A stretch of DNA of 64,000 nt from Nevskia sp. (GTDB taxonomy: Bacteria; Pseudomonadota; Gammaproteobacteria; Nevskiales; Nevskiaceae). Positions 35,756-44,657 of the stretch are shown in pieces (positions within the stretch are counted from its first letter, which is position 1; each line of letters opens with the position of its first letter). Where the stretch lies: the NCBI GenBank assembly GCA_021732745.1, contig JAKFUK010000004.1, positions 310,001-374,000 on the forward strand, given 5' to 3'. Below the pieces are notes generated by a model that was given only the letters and a program-made list of their open reading frames with translations, searched no databases and had not been told where the DNA came from. A program made the translations under genes and the position numbers.

Positions 35756-36409
35756 ATGACCACGACTGCCGCGCCGATCGTTGCCAAGCCTGCCCGCACC
35801 CGCGGCCGGCCGACGCGCGAGGAAGGCGAAGCGCTGCGCAAGAGCATTCTCGATGCAGCACTCGCGGTGTTCATCGCCCGCGGTTTCGAGGCGGCGAGCA
35901 TGGAAGGCATTGCCCGTGGCGCGAAGGTCGCCAAGATCACGCTGTATCGGCATTACGAAACCAAGGAGCAGTTGTTCGTCGAAGTCGCGCGGCGCGCGCA
36001 GCTCAGCGTCCGCGAGCGGCTGGGCACCATCGCCGATGCCGATGTGGCGCTGGAAACCGCGCTGCGCCAGATCATCAGCAAGCTCTATGACGGCTACACG
36101 CACCCCGACTATCTGGCGGTGATGCGCATGGTGATCGCCGAAGCCGGACGGTTCCCCAAGCTCGGCCGGGCCATGCTCGACGATGCGGCGCATATCTCCG
36201 AGCCGCTGGTCGATTACCTGCAGCGGCTCAAGGATGCCGGCCAGATCGACATCGACTCGCCGTATGACGCGGCGGCGCAGATTTCCGGGCTGGCGAGCGG
36301 TGCTGGCCGCTACGTGCTGCTGACGCCGGGACGCCATCCGGCCAGCCGCAAGCGCTGGGTGGAATCGCTGGTCACGCTGTTCATGCGGGCCTGGCGCAAG
36401 CCGGGCTGA
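35756..36409 (+). CDS. TetR-family transcriptional regulator
   Basis: 217-residue TetR-type repressor. The N-terminal DNA-binding domain reads SILDAALAVFIARGFEAAS followed by the recognition helix AKITLYRHYETKEQLF. The C-terminal ligand domain (residues 80-215) resembles the AefR-like group. The ATG at 35756 is used; upstream in-frame ATGs lie partly in the inverted repeat. It is divergent from the dienoyl-CoA-reductase-like SDR, whose promoter carries the GTATGG palindrome, so it is the best local candidate for reading that operator, probably in response to an acyl-CoA. That link is inference. Confidence 0.9.
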   Translation: MTTTAAPIVAKPARTRGRPTREEGEALRKSILDAALAVFIARGFEAASMEGIARGAKVAKITLYRHYETKEQLFVEVARRAQLSVRERLGTIADADVALETALRQIISKLYDGYTHPDYLAVMRMVIAEAGRFPKLGRAMLDDAAHISEPLVDYLQRLKDAGQIDIDSPYDAAAQISGLASGAGRYVLLTPGRHPASRKRWVESLVTLFMRAWRKPG

Positions 36410-36490
36410 CTTGCGGGCTTGTTCGCATGGTTTTCAGCGACTTGCGAACGGTAAACTGGGCTCAGACCCGCAGTCCCCAACGGAACCCGA

Positions 36491-37141
36491 ATGCTGCCGA
36501 TTGCACCTCGACCGACGCGCCGCACCCGTTCCAAGCATGGCGGCAAGAAGCTGACCATCGAGGAGCGCCTGCTGGCGGCGATGGAGCGGATGCTCGAACA
36601 GGGGCAGCGCTATGTCAGCCTGTCGGTCGAGGAACTGGCGGCGGAAGCCGGCATGTCGCGCGGCACTTTCTATTCGCACTTCCGCGACAAGAACGAGCTG
36701 ATCGCAAGGCTCATGAGCCTGATCACCGACGAGATCGTCGACAGCGCCGGTAGCTGGCTGGGCACCACTCCGGACGGCGAACGGCCGCTGCGCAAGGACA
36801 TGGAAGCGACCATGGTCGGCGTCAGCAAGACCTTCCGGAAGCACCGCGCGATCCTGTCGGCGTTCGCCGACAGCGCCCGTCAGGACGATGCCCTCGGCCA
36901 GCAGTTCCAGAAGATGATGGACACCATCTGCGGCCGCTGCCGGGCGGCGATCGCGGCGGTCAGCCGCAGTGGCGCGGCGCGTCCCGGCACCGGCGATGAC
37001 GAGGCCGATGCACTGTCCTGGTTCGTGGTCACCTACCTCGGCCGCTTCAGCCCGCTGCGCGAAGGCGAGGACCTCGCCCGGCTGACCAAGGCGGTTGCCC
37101 TGATCTGTGCCAGCGCGATCTTTGCCGACGAGCAATCCTGA
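36491..37141 (+). CDS. TetR-family transcriptional regulator (near alkB-like gene)
   Basis: 216-residue TetR-type regulator with the helix-turn-helix VEELAAEAGMSRGTFYSHFRDKNELIA (split here as VEELAAEAGMSRGTFYSHF and DKNELIA) after a basic N-terminus (RRTRSKHGGKKL). The C-terminal domain is unassigned. It is convergent with the AlkB-family hydroxylase gene, with a long inverted repeat between their 3' ends. A palindrome, TGAACA-GCG-TGTTTA read on the minus strand, in front of the hydroxylase gene is a possible target. The ligand is unknown. Confidence 0.9.
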   Translation: MLPIAPRPTRRTRSKHGGKKLTIEERLLAAMERMLEQGQRYVSLSVEELAAEAGMSRGTFYSHFRDKNELIARLMSLITDEIVDSAGSWLGTTPDGERPLRKDMEATMVGVSKTFRKHRAILSAFADSARQDDALGQQFQKMMDTICGRCRAAIAAVSRSGAARPGTGDDEADALSWFVVTYLGRFSPLREGEDLARLTKAVALICASAIFADEQS

Positions 37142-37173
37142 GCGGCTGGGCGGAACAGGACAAAACAACAGGT

Positions 37174-37268
37174 CTCACGCAGAGAACGCTGAGCACGCAG
37201 AGAACAGCAAAAACGAGAAAAGCCTTTTTCAAGGCTTTTCTCTGCGTTCTCCGCGTTCTCTGCGTGAG
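37174..37268. repeat. Long inverted repeat with 9-nt units (copy 6)
   Basis: Arms beginning CTCACGCAGAGAACGC and ending GCGTTCTCTGCGTGAG. The loop is short, with an inner GAAAAGCCTT / AAGGCTTTTC stem, so it forms an almost continuous hairpin of about 45 bp. It lies between the convergent TetR and AlkB-like genes and may act as a bidirectional terminator. Its right end touches the 3' end of the hydroxylase gene region (stop at 37276). Confidence 0.9.
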
Positions 37269-37275
37269 GAAGCTT

Positions 37276-38394
37276 TCAGACACCAACCGTCGCTGCGCGA
37301 CCCACTTCGGCACCCGGCTCATTCTGCCAATCCGGCCAGCCCGCCGCCTTGTTCTGCTGGGCAGCGATGGCCCGCTCTTCGCGAGTCGCGAATTCCAGAT
37401 CCCAGCGCTTCAATGCCGGCTTGATGATCACTTCATGCCACAGCGGCGGAATCAGCGCCGACAGGAAGCAGATGAACACGCTCGGCATGGTGATCGCTTC
37501 CTTGTGCGGCACCAGCTTGTAATAGACCTGATACGAATTCAGGTGGTGATCGGCGTGGTTGGTGATCTCGAAGGCCATGGTCCGCGAGAACCAGCCCAGG
37601 TGATTCCAGAGGTGACGGCGGCCGATCGGGGCACCCGGCAGGCGAACCACGCCGTAGTGCTGGAAGTAGTTGAACGATTCGACCCAGAAGCGCGCCAGCA
37701 CCTGGCCGCCGAGGGCGACGGCATTGGCAAGCCCGCCGCCGATCAGGAAGATGATCGCGTGGAAGATCGCCAGCGCCAGCAGCGCGCGGTAGACGCGGTG
37801 GCTGATATGGAACGGAGATTTGCCCTTCTTCTTCAGCGCGTTGCCTTCCATCTTCATCGCATACATGGTGCTTTCGACGAAAGCGCCCCAGGTGAAGGTG
37901 TAAAGGTTGGTGCCGCGAGCGGCGGTGTCGCCGTCATCCGGCGTGGCGACGTCGATGTGGTGACCGACCACATGGCCGATGTCGCGGGTGCAATCGAGGA
38001 TGCACAGATGCGAGTAACGGCCGACGGTGCGCGGCAGGAAACCACGCATGTGGTACAGCTCGTGCGCGGCCGGAACCAGCGGGATCACGCCCATCCAGGC
38101 CAGGCTGAGACCACCGCCAATCAGCTGCGCGGTGGTCAGATCGCCCTGGCCAACGCGCCAGGCAGCCATGAAGTACAGGCACACCGGGCCGACGGCGCAG
38201 AGCCAGATCGGGATATTGGCGAGCGTGGCATTGCTCATCTTGCGGGTGCTGTAGTCGCGGCCGGCGACCGTGTCGAGCACGGCGAGCACCGGGAACGAGA
38301 TGATGCCGATCCAGACCAGATCGCCACCGGCGTAGAAGCCGTAATACGCCAGTGCAACCACCAGCACCGGAATCCAGTATTTCAAGTAGTCCAT
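37276..38394 (-). CDS. AlkB-family membrane-bound non-haem diiron hydroxylase
   Basis: 372-residue integral membrane monooxygenase. It has about six hydrophobic helices and the eight-His signature of the AlkB/XylM class: PAAHELYHMRG, GHVVGHHIDVATPDD, NYFQHYG, and NHADHHLNSYQ. It would hydroxylate alkyl chains or methyl groups using electrons from rubredoxin or a ferredoxin, neither of which is adjacent. GGAGG lies 8 bases before the ATG. The box sequences differ from canonical AlkB (for example HELYH instead of HELGHK), so the substrate may not be an n-alkane; a terpene or alkylated ring is possible. Confidence 0.88.
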   Translation of the reverse strand: MDYLKYWIPVLVVALAYYGFYAGGDLVWIGIISFPVLAVLDTVAGRDYSTRKMSNATLANIPIWLCAVGPVCLYFMAAWRVGQGDLTTAQLIGGGLSLAWMGVIPLVPAAHELYHMRGFLPRTVGRYSHLCILDCTRDIGHVVGHHIDVATPDDGDTAARGTNLYTFTWGAFVESTMYAMKMEGNALKKKGKSPFHISHRVYRALLALAIFHAIIFLIGGGLANAVALGGQVLARFWVESFNYFQHYGVVRLPGAPIGRRHLWNHLGWFSRTMAFEITNHADHHLNSYQVYYKLVPHKEAITMPSVFICFLSALIPPLWHEVIIKPALKRWDLEFATREERAIAAQQNKAAGWPDWQNEPGAEVGRAATVGV

Positions 38395-38743
38395 CGTGAT
38401 TGCCTCCTCAGGCGCCGTTTTGAATCAAGTTCCCGAGGTCCGAATGCAAGACTGCGATCGGCATCAGGCGTTGGTCTGGAACTTCGTGCGCAACAAAATT
38501 AAACACGCTGTTCAGTAATTGCATCCTAGCAGAGCCCCTTGCAGCCGTGTCAAGCGCTTGATTGAACGTCTGACGAACGGCCTGTCATTTCCGGACATTC
38601 CGGTTGCCGCTGCGGCTCCGCAGGCAATCTCCGACCTCCGGACCCGGTCTTCAACGGGCATTTGTTACGCCATCGGACTTTTTCGCGCCGTCTCATCGGC
38701 CTAGATTGCGCGTCGCCATAGTCAACGACGAACAGCCTGCCTC
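38395..38743. other. Intergenic region between divergent alkB-like and NMO-family genes
   Basis: 349 bases without a credible gene. The alkB-proximal part has an AT-rich stretch with the palindrome at 38500-38514, presumably its promoter and operator. The remainder, up to the flavoprotein start, shows no further motif I can support. Confidence 0.6.
38500..38514. promoter_or_regulatory. Imperfect palindrome, candidate TetR operator of the alkB-like gene
   Basis: TAAACA-CGC-TGTTCA, five of six arm positions matching, in an AT-rich patch about 105 bases upstream of the hydroxylase start. The neighbouring TetR gene at 36491 is the natural candidate regulator. Confidence 0.45.
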
Positions 38744-39718
38744 ATGACCACCGCCATCCCCAGCATCGCCGCCCGCCTGCGTCAGGATTTGAAACTGCCG
38801 GTGATCGTGGCACCGATGTTTCTGGTCTCGACGCCGAAGCTGCTGCTGGAATCCTGCAAGGCCGGCCTGATCGGCTCGCTGCCGACCCAGAACGCGCGCA
38901 CCACGGTGCAACTGCGCGAATGGTTCAACGAGATTCGCGACGAACTCGCCGCGTTTCGCGCTGCGGGTGGCAAGCCCGGCGGCTGGGCGGCGAGCGTGCT
39001 GGTCCACAACAGTTACGACCGCTTTCCGGAAGAACTGCACATGCTCCAGGAGTTCCAGCCGGACATCGTGGTCACCGCGCTCGGCAGCCCGAAGCGGGTG
39101 CTGAAGGAAGTCCATAGCTACGGCGGTGCGGTATTCGCCGACGTGATGTCCCTGGATCATGCCCGCAAGGCCGCCGATGCCGGCGCCGACGGTCTGGTGC
39201 TGGTCTGCCACGGTGCCGGCGGTCATACCGGCGCCAACAGCCCGTTCGCTTTCGTGTCCGAAGTGCGCCGCTTCTTCAAGGGCACCATCGTCGTCGGTGG
39301 TGCGATCTCCGATGGCCGCGGCGTGCTGGCAGCGGAAATGCTCGGTGCCGATCTGGTCTACATGGGCACCCGCTTCATCGCCTGCCCGGAAACCATGGTC
39401 AACGACGACTACCGGCGGATGATGATCGACGCCCGCATGGACGGCGTGGTCGCCACCAAGTCGGTGACCGGTGTGGCCTGCAGCTGGCTCAAGGAAAGCC
39501 TGATCGCCGCCGGCTTCGATGACACGAAGATCGCCTCCACCGGCAAGATCGACTTCAGCGATGTCCACGGCGACTTGAAGCCCTGGAAGAACATCTACGG
39601 AGCCGGGCAGGGCGTCGGCCAGGTCGACAGTGCAGCGACCACCGCCGAAGTGGCCGACCAGTTGATCGGCGAATACCGCGCGGTCGCCAAGGACTTCGCG
39701 GCGCGTTTCCGCGCCTGA
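38744..39718 (+). CDS. Nitronate monooxygenase-family FMN protein
   Basis: 324-residue TIM-barrel flavoprotein of the NMO / 2-nitropropane dioxygenase family. The N-terminal LPVIVAPMFLVS, the phosphate-binding GAGGHTG with following residues, VVGGAISDGRG and GADLVYMGTRF are typical. Despite the family name, relatives include enoyl reductases and the IpdC enzyme of sterol ring degradation, so it may be a CoA-thioester reductase or dehydrogenase here. It is followed after 43 bases by an acyl-CoA dehydrogenase, supporting a catabolic role. The precise reaction cannot be read from the sequence. Confidence 0.87.
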   Translation: MTTAIPSIAARLRQDLKLPVIVAPMFLVSTPKLLLESCKAGLIGSLPTQNARTTVQLREWFNEIRDELAAFRAAGGKPGGWAASVLVHNSYDRFPEELHMLQEFQPDIVVTALGSPKRVLKEVHSYGGAVFADVMSLDHARKAADAGADGLVLVCHGAGGHTGANSPFAFVSEVRRFFKGTIVVGGAISDGRGVLAAEMLGADLVYMGTRFIACPETMVNDDYRRMMIDARMDGVVATKSVTGVACSWLKESLIAAGFDDTKIASTGKIDFSDVHGDLKPWKNIYGAGQGVGQVDSAATTAEVADQLIGEYRAVAKDFAARFRA

Positions 39719-39761
39719 TCGCGCCCACTGCTTCTTTCAATACTGATCCGGGGAAAAACCG

Positions 39762-40907
39762 ATGCTGCCTGCCCGCGCTGTCTACACATCCGAGCACGAG
39801 ATGTTCCGCGACGCCGTTCGCGGCTTCATCAAGGCCGAACTGGTTCCGCATTTCGCGCGCTGGGAGGAAGCCGGCATCGTCGATCGCGACATGTGGACCA
39901 AGGCCGGCGAGGCCGGGCTGCTGTGTCCGCAGGTGAATGAGGCCTACGGCGGCGTCGGCGGCACGTTCCGGCACAACGCTATCGTCGTCGAGGAGCTGGC
40001 CTATGCCGGCATGGCTGGGCCGCAGACCGATCTGTCGGTGCACAACGACGTCTGCGCCGGCTACCTGCTGAGCTTGGGCACTGAAGATCAGAAGCAACGC
40101 TGGCTGACCGGCATGGTCAGCGGCAAGACGGTGTGCGCAATCGCCATGACCGAACCCGGCACCGGCAGCGACCTGCAGGGCATCAAGACCCGCGCGGTGC
40201 GCGATGGCGACCACTACGTCATCAATGGCTCGAAGACCTTCATCTCCAACGGCCAGCATTCGGATGTGGTGATCGTCGTCGCCCGCACGTCGGACGCGCC
40301 GGGCTCGAAAGGCATGAGCCTGATCCTGGTCGATGCCACCAGCCCCGGCTTCCGGCGTGGCCGCAATCTCGACAAGCTCGGCCATCTGTCGTCCGACACT
40401 TCCGAGCTGTTCTTCGACGATGTCGCCGTGCCGGTCTCGAACCTGCTGGGTGCGGAAGGCACCGGCTTCGCCAGCTTGATGAGCGAACTGCCGCAGGAGC
40501 GTCTGACGCTCGCCGTGTCGTCGATGGCCTCGGCCCAGAAAGCTTTCGACATCACCCGCGACTACGTCAGCAACCGCAAGGCCTTCGGCAAGACCATCCT
40601 GGATTTCCAGAACACTCGCTACAAGCTGGCCGACCTCAAGGCCGAGCTGGCGGTGGGCTGGGCCTTCGTCGATCAATGCCTGGAAAAGCATGACCGCCAC
40701 GCACTGACCAGTGCCGACGCTTCGATCGCCAAGCTCTGGTGCACCGAAATGCACGGCCGCCTGGTCGACACCTGCCTGCAATTCTTCGGCGGCTACGGCT
40801 TCATGCGCGAATACGAGATCTGCAAGCTGTACGCCGATGCCCGCGTGCAGCGCATCTACGGCGGCACTTCCGAGATCATGCGGGAGCTGATTTCGCGGTC
40901 GCTTTGA
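39762..40907 (+). CDS. Acyl-CoA dehydrogenase, long-chain (LCAD) type
   Basis: 381-residue FAD enzyme introducing a double bond into an acyl-CoA. The segments AMTEPGTGSDLQG and FISNG bind FAD and substrate. The catalytic base found in most family members just after the IY motif is Gly here (IYGGTSEI). A Glu in ELPQERL instead matches the position used by LCAD and isovaleryl-CoA dehydrogenases. It follows the NMO-family gene in the same direction. Electrons would go to ETF. Confidence 0.92.
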   Translation: MLPARAVYTSEHEMFRDAVRGFIKAELVPHFARWEEAGIVDRDMWTKAGEAGLLCPQVNEAYGGVGGTFRHNAIVVEELAYAGMAGPQTDLSVHNDVCAGYLLSLGTEDQKQRWLTGMVSGKTVCAIAMTEPGTGSDLQGIKTRAVRDGDHYVINGSKTFISNGQHSDVVIVVARTSDAPGSKGMSLILVDATSPGFRRGRNLDKLGHLSSDTSELFFDDVAVPVSNLLGAEGTGFASLMSELPQERLTLAVSSMASAQKAFDITRDYVSNRKAFGKTILDFQNTRYKLADLKAELAVGWAFVDQCLEKHDRHALTSADASIAKLWCTEMHGRLVDTCLQFFGGYGFMREYEICKLYADARVQRIYGGTSEIMRELISRSL

Positions 40908-41029
40908 TCGGGCTTTTCTGGCGCGGCGCAGGCGAGGAACAGCGGAAGAAAATCGCTTTTTCCACCCACCCGGCGCGGGTGGACGGCGAACTGCGATAAT
41001 CCCGCGACTTCCGACTTTCCCCCGCCGCC

Positions 41030-41809
41030 ATGGCCCAGCACGACTCCGACAATCCGCGTGGCAACCCGCGCGGCACCACGCACTTCGGTTTCGAGCAGGT
41101 GCCGGTCGGCGAGAAACAGAAGCGCGTGCGCGAGGTGTTCTCGTCGGTCGCAGCCAAGTACGACGTGATGAACGACCTGATGTCGTTCGGCATCCACCGC
41201 CTGTGGAAGCGCTTCGTCATCGACCTGGCCGGCGTGCGCAGCGGCGAGAAAGTGCTCGATCTGGCCGGCGGCACCGGCGATCTGGCCCGCGAATTCCGCA
41301 AGCTGGCCGGTACTCGCGGGCTGGTCACGCTCGCCGACATCAACGCCGCGATGCTTGGTCAAGGCCGTGCCGCGCTGGCCGACAAGGGTGTCGTCGACGT
41401 GCCGCTGGTGCAGGCCAATGCCGAATGCCTGCCGTTCGAGGAAGGCACGTTCGACTGCATCACCATCGCTTTCGGCCTGCGCAACGTCACCGACAAGGAC
41501 AAGGCGCTGGCGTCGATGCGCCGCGTGCTGAAACCGGGCGGCAGGTTGCTGGTACTCGAATTCTCCAAGCCGCAGACCGAGCTGCTGAGCAAGGTTTACG
41601 ACCAGTATTCGTTCAAGCTGCTGCCGCTGATGGGCCGGCTGGTCGCCAACGATGCCGACAGCTACCGCTATCTCGCCGAATCGATCCGCATGCATCCGGA
41701 TCAGGACACGCTCAAGGGCATGATGGAAAACGCCGGGCTGGCCCGCGTACAGGTCTACAACCTGACCGGCGGGATTGTGGCGGTGCATCGCGGCTATCGG
41801 CTCGACTGA
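41030..41809 (+). CDS. ubiE: Ubiquinone/menaquinone C-methyltransferase UbiE
   Basis: 259-residue SAM-dependent C-methyltransferase of ubiquinone biosynthesis. Diagnostic stretches are [17 protein letters not shown], the SAM motif [24 protein letters not shown], and the C-terminal [13 protein letters not shown]. It is followed at once by ubiJ and ubiB, the standard gammaproteobacterial order. A GATAAT box at 40995-41000 may be its -10 element; no clear -35 is visible. Confidence 0.97.
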   Translation: MAQHDSDNPRGNPRGTTHFGFEQVPVGEKQKRVREVFSSVAAKYDVMNDLMSFGIHRLWKRFVIDLAGVRSGEKVLDLAGGTGDLAREFRKLAGTRGLVTLADINAAMLGQGRAALADKGVVDVPLVQANAECLPFEEGTFDCITIAFGLRNVTDKDKALASMRRVLKPGGRLLVLEFSKPQTELLSKVYDQYSFKLLPLMGRLVANDADSYRYLAESIRMHPDQDTLKGMMENAGLARVQVYNLTGGIVAVHRGYRLD

Positions 41810-41810
41810 C

Positions 41811-42425
41811 ATGGCCGCTCCCGCCCTGGTCTGCGCGGCCGTCGAGGTCGCGCTGAATCGTTACCTGCGCCTCGAACGCAGCGTGATCGCCGATTGCGCA
41901 GCACTTGAAGGCAAGTCCATCGCCCTGGAAGCCGCTGATCTCGGCTGGATGTTCGTGATCGAACCGATCGCCACCGGCGTGCGCGTTTCCAACGTCGCTG
42001 AGGACGAACCCGACGTGCTGGTGTCGGCCCCGACCCTGCGGCTGGCGCGACTCGGCTTGAACACGCTGGCGCGTCGCGAAGGCCTGCCGACCGGTATCGA
42101 GGTCGTCGGTGACACCGAATTGCTGAACCGATTCAATGGTTTGCTGACCCGAGTCGGTTTCGATCCCGAGGAACTGGTGGCCAAGGTGATCGGCGACGGC
42201 GCGGCGCACCGGCTGGTTGGAGGGCTGAAAGGCCTGTTCGGCTTCGGTCGCTCGGCCGCCGACAAACTCAGCCGCGATACCGCCGAATACCTGACCGAAG
42301 AAAGCGAAGACCTGGCCCGCGTAGCCGATGTCGAGGAATGGATGGACGCCGTCGATCTGTTGCGCGAGGACACGGACCGTCTTGAAGCGCGGCTCGCGCA
42401 GCTCGAAAGCCGGAGCGCGGCATGA
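41811..42425 (+). CDS. ubiJ: Ubiquinone biosynthesis accessory factor UbiJ (SCP2 domain)
   Basis: 204-residue protein with an N-terminal SCP2 lipid-binding domain (about 10-115) and a C-terminal helical part ending in a coiled segment (LLREDTDRLEARLAQLES). It is thought to hold hydrophobic ubiquinone intermediates in the Ubi complex. It starts 1 base after the ubiE stop and overlaps ubiB by 4 bases, so the three genes are co-translated. Confidence 0.92.
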   Translation: MAAPALVCAAVEVALNRYLRLERSVIADCAALEGKSIALEAADLGWMFVIEPIATGVRVSNVAEDEPDVLVSAPTLRLARLGLNTLARREGLPTGIEVVGDTELLNRFNGLLTRVGFDPEELVAKVIGDGAAHRLVGGLKGLFGFGRSAADKLSRDTAEYLTEESEDLARVADVEEWMDAVDLLREDTDRLEARLAQLESRSAA

Positions 42426-44041
42426 TCCGGGCAACGCCTCGCCTCTGGGCGATCTGGAAAGTCACGCGCCGCTACGGGCTGTCCGAATTCTGGGGCGGCA
42501 AGCCCGGCCGGCATGCTGAATCGCGTGGCGCGCGGCTTCGGCTGGCCTTGCAGGAACTCGGCCCCGTCTTCATCAAGTTCGGACAGGCGCTGTCGACCCG
42601 GCCGGACATCCTGCCGCACGACGTCGCCGCCGAGCTGGCGCAGTTGCAGGACCGGGTCGAGCCGTTTCCGGGTGCGGAAGCGCGCGCGCTGATCGAGCGC
42701 TCGCTGGGCCGCCGCATCGAGGAGATGTTCAACGAATTCAATGAAGTGCCGTTGGCGGCGGCCTCGGTGGCGCAAGTCCACACCGCGCGCTTGAAGCCTT
42801 CGGATGAAGGCGATCCCGGCTTCGAGGTGGTGATCAAGGTGCTGCGGCCGGGCGTCCATGCGCGGGTCGAGAAGGATGTCGCCCTGCTGCGGGCGATGGC
42901 CGAATTCGCCGAACGCTGGCATCCGCTGGGCAAGCGCCTCAGGCCGCGCGAAGTGGTGGCCGAATACGAGCGGGTGATCTTCGATGAGCTGGATCTGATG
43001 CGCGAAGGGGCGAACTGCTCGCTCCTGCGCCGCAACTGGCTCGGTTCGGAGCTGATCTACCACCCGATCGTGTTCTGGGATTACACCCGCGCCGACGTGC
43101 TGGTGATGGAGCGCATTCACGGCGTGTCGCTTCGCGAGATCGACCGTCTTCACGAGATGGGCGTCAACTTCCAGGTGCTCGCCGAACGCGGCGTGGAAAT
43201 CTTTTTCAAGCAGGTGTTCCGCGACAACTTCTTCCACGCCGACATGCACCCCGGCAACATCTTCGTCGATGTGTCGGATGTGAAGAAGCCGAGCTATCTG
43301 GCGGTAGATTTCGGCATCGTCGGCCAGCTGTCGCCGGCCGATCTGCGTTACCTCGCCGAGAATTTTCTGGCGTTCTTCAATCGCGACTACCGGCGCATCG
43401 CCGAGCTGCATCTGGAATCCGGCTGGATTCCCGCCGATGTCCGGGCGGAAGACTTCGAAAGCGCGATCCGCACCGTGTCGGAGCCGATTTTTGGAAAGCC
43501 CATCAAGGACATCTCCTTCGGTGTCTTCCTGCTGCGCCTGTTCGAGATCGCCCGGCGATTCAACTATCAGGTGCAGCCGCAGTTGGTACTGTTACAGAAA
43601 ACCCTGCTGACCACCGAAGGCTTGGGCCGCCAGCTCTATCCCGATCTGGACTTGTGGAAGACCGCCAAGCCGATCATGGAACAGTGGATGTGGAACCGGA
43701 TCAATCCGTCCGCCACCTTCGCGCGCCTGCGCAAGCAGGGGCCGCAACTGGCCGAAGCGCTGCCGGAACTGGCCCAGAACGCGATGAAGTTCCTCGCCAA
43801 GGGTGGGGCGCTGCCCAGCCATTCGATGGACGCTTCCGGAGTTGAAGCGCTCAAGGGCGAGCTGCGCAGTGCCACCCGCAAAAGCCTGCACGCGGCGATC
43901 GGCGGCACGGCCTGGGTGGTCGGCGCGCTGCTGTACGGGCTGGCCTCGCTGAACGGCGCGGCACCGTCGACGGCCGTTGCGCTGGTGTCCTCGGCCTTCG
44001 CGCTGGTCGGTTTCTGGGGTTGGTTCAAGGCCTTCCGCTGA
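42422..44041 (+). CDS. ubiB: Ubiquinone biosynthesis kinase-like protein UbiB
   Basis: 539-residue member of the atypical ABC1/ADCK/UbiB kinase-like family needed for aerobic ubiquinone synthesis. The invariant KxGQ motif is FIKFGQALSTRPDI, and the catalytic-like blocks ADMHPGNIF and AVDFGIVGQL are present. Two C-terminal hydrophobic helices (about 490-535) anchor it in the inner membrane. ATGA overlap with ubiJ. Confidence 0.96.
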   Translation: MIRATPRLWAIWKVTRRYGLSEFWGGKPGRHAESRGARLRLALQELGPVFIKFGQALSTRPDILPHDVAAELAQLQDRVEPFPGAEARALIERSLGRRIEEMFNEFNEVPLAAASVAQVHTARLKPSDEGDPGFEVVIKVLRPGVHARVEKDVALLRAMAEFAERWHPLGKRLRPREVVAEYERVIFDELDLMREGANCSLLRRNWLGSELIYHPIVFWDYTRADVLVMERIHGVSLREIDRLHEMGVNFQVLAERGVEIFFKQVFRDNFFHADMHPGNIFVDVSDVKKPSYLAVDFGIVGQLSPADLRYLAENFLAFFNRDYRRIAELHLESGWIPADVRAEDFESAIRTVSEPIFGKPIKDISFGVFLLRLFEIARRFNYQVQPQLVLLQKTLLTTEGLGRQLYPDLDLWKTAKPIMEQWMWNRINPSATFARLRKQGPQLAEALPELAQNAMKFLAKGGALPSHSMDASGVEALKGELRSATRKSLHAAIGGTAWVVGALLYGLASLNGAAPSTAVALVSSAFALVGFWGWFKAFR

Positions 44042-44050
44042 CCGCCGCTC

Positions 44051-44542
44051 ATGGCCGATTCGCACGACATCGCGCAGCAGGGACCCTCGGCCGACGAAGT
44101 CCGCGACCTGGTCGCCTTCGTCGACAAGACCGCCTGGTGGCTGGACGACTGCCTGAGCATTCCCGGCACCCGCTTCCGCTTCGGGCTCGATTCCATCGTC
44201 GGCCTGATTCCGGTCGGCGGTGATGTGCTGGCGCTCGGCGTATCGGTCCTGACCCTGACGCGCGCCGCCCGTGCCGGCGTGCCGCGCGGCGTGCTGTTCC
44301 GGATGGCGCGCAATGTCGCGCTCGACTTCGGTGGCGGCCTGATCCCGGGCCTGGGCGATGTCTTCGACGCGGTGTTCAAGTCGCACCGCCGCAATTTCGA
44401 GCTGCTGCGCAAGGAATACGCGCCGATGCTGACGCCGATCGCGCCGCGTCGACAGGCACCGCTGTGGCTGCGGCTGGCCGGGGCGATCGCCATTGCCGCG
44501 ATCAGCTACGGCGTCTGGACGTACTTCCGCAGCGGCACGTAG
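44051..44542 (+). CDS. DUF4112 family membrane protein
   Basis: 163-residue protein with the DUF4112 pattern: LDSIVGLIPVGGDVLALGVSV followed by LDFGGGLIPGLGDVFDAVFK (each at the limit of the conserved block) and a C-terminal membrane helix (LAGAIAIAAISYGVWTYF). Function unknown. It is 9 bases after ubiB and may be co-transcribed with it, although nothing ties it to ubiquinone. Confidence 0.85.
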   Translation: MADSHDIAQQGPSADEVRDLVAFVDKTAWWLDDCLSIPGTRFRFGLDSIVGLIPVGGDVLALGVSVLTLTRAARAGVPRGVLFRMARNVALDFGGGLIPGLGDVFDAVFKSHRRNFELLRKEYAPMLTPIAPRRQAPLWLRLAGAIAIAAISYGVWTYFRSGT

Positions 44543-44607
44543 GTCCGGATTCATCCGGACATCACTCACCTTCGACCGCTGCGCTGTCCGGATGAATCCG
44601 GACCTAC
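44539..44607. repeat. Perfect inverted repeat GTAGGTCCGGATTCATCCGG type
   Basis: Perfect 23-nt arms (44539-44561 and 44585-44607) with a 23-nt loop, just after the DUF4112 stop. Unrelated in sequence to the 9-nt-unit family, but similar in outer letters (GTAGGTC) to the hairpin at 21150. Confidence 0.9.
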
Positions 44608-44614
44608 ACAAGAA

Positions 44615-44637
44615 AACGCCGGCACGAGGCCGGCGTT
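44615..44637. terminator. Bidirectional terminator between DUF4112 gene and ctpA
   Basis: 9-bp stem AACGCCGGC / GCCGGCGTT with an ACGAG loop. Flanking AGAAAA and TTGTT give U-rich tails, stronger for the leftward ctpA transcript. Confidence 0.8.
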
Positions 44638-44657
44638 GTTCACAGCAGACTTGAACT

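Noticed and set aside
38519-38704. Small open frame in the gap upstream of the NMO-family gene
   Set aside because: No ribosome site, atypical composition, and it overlaps the probable promoter region of the divergent hydroxylase gene.
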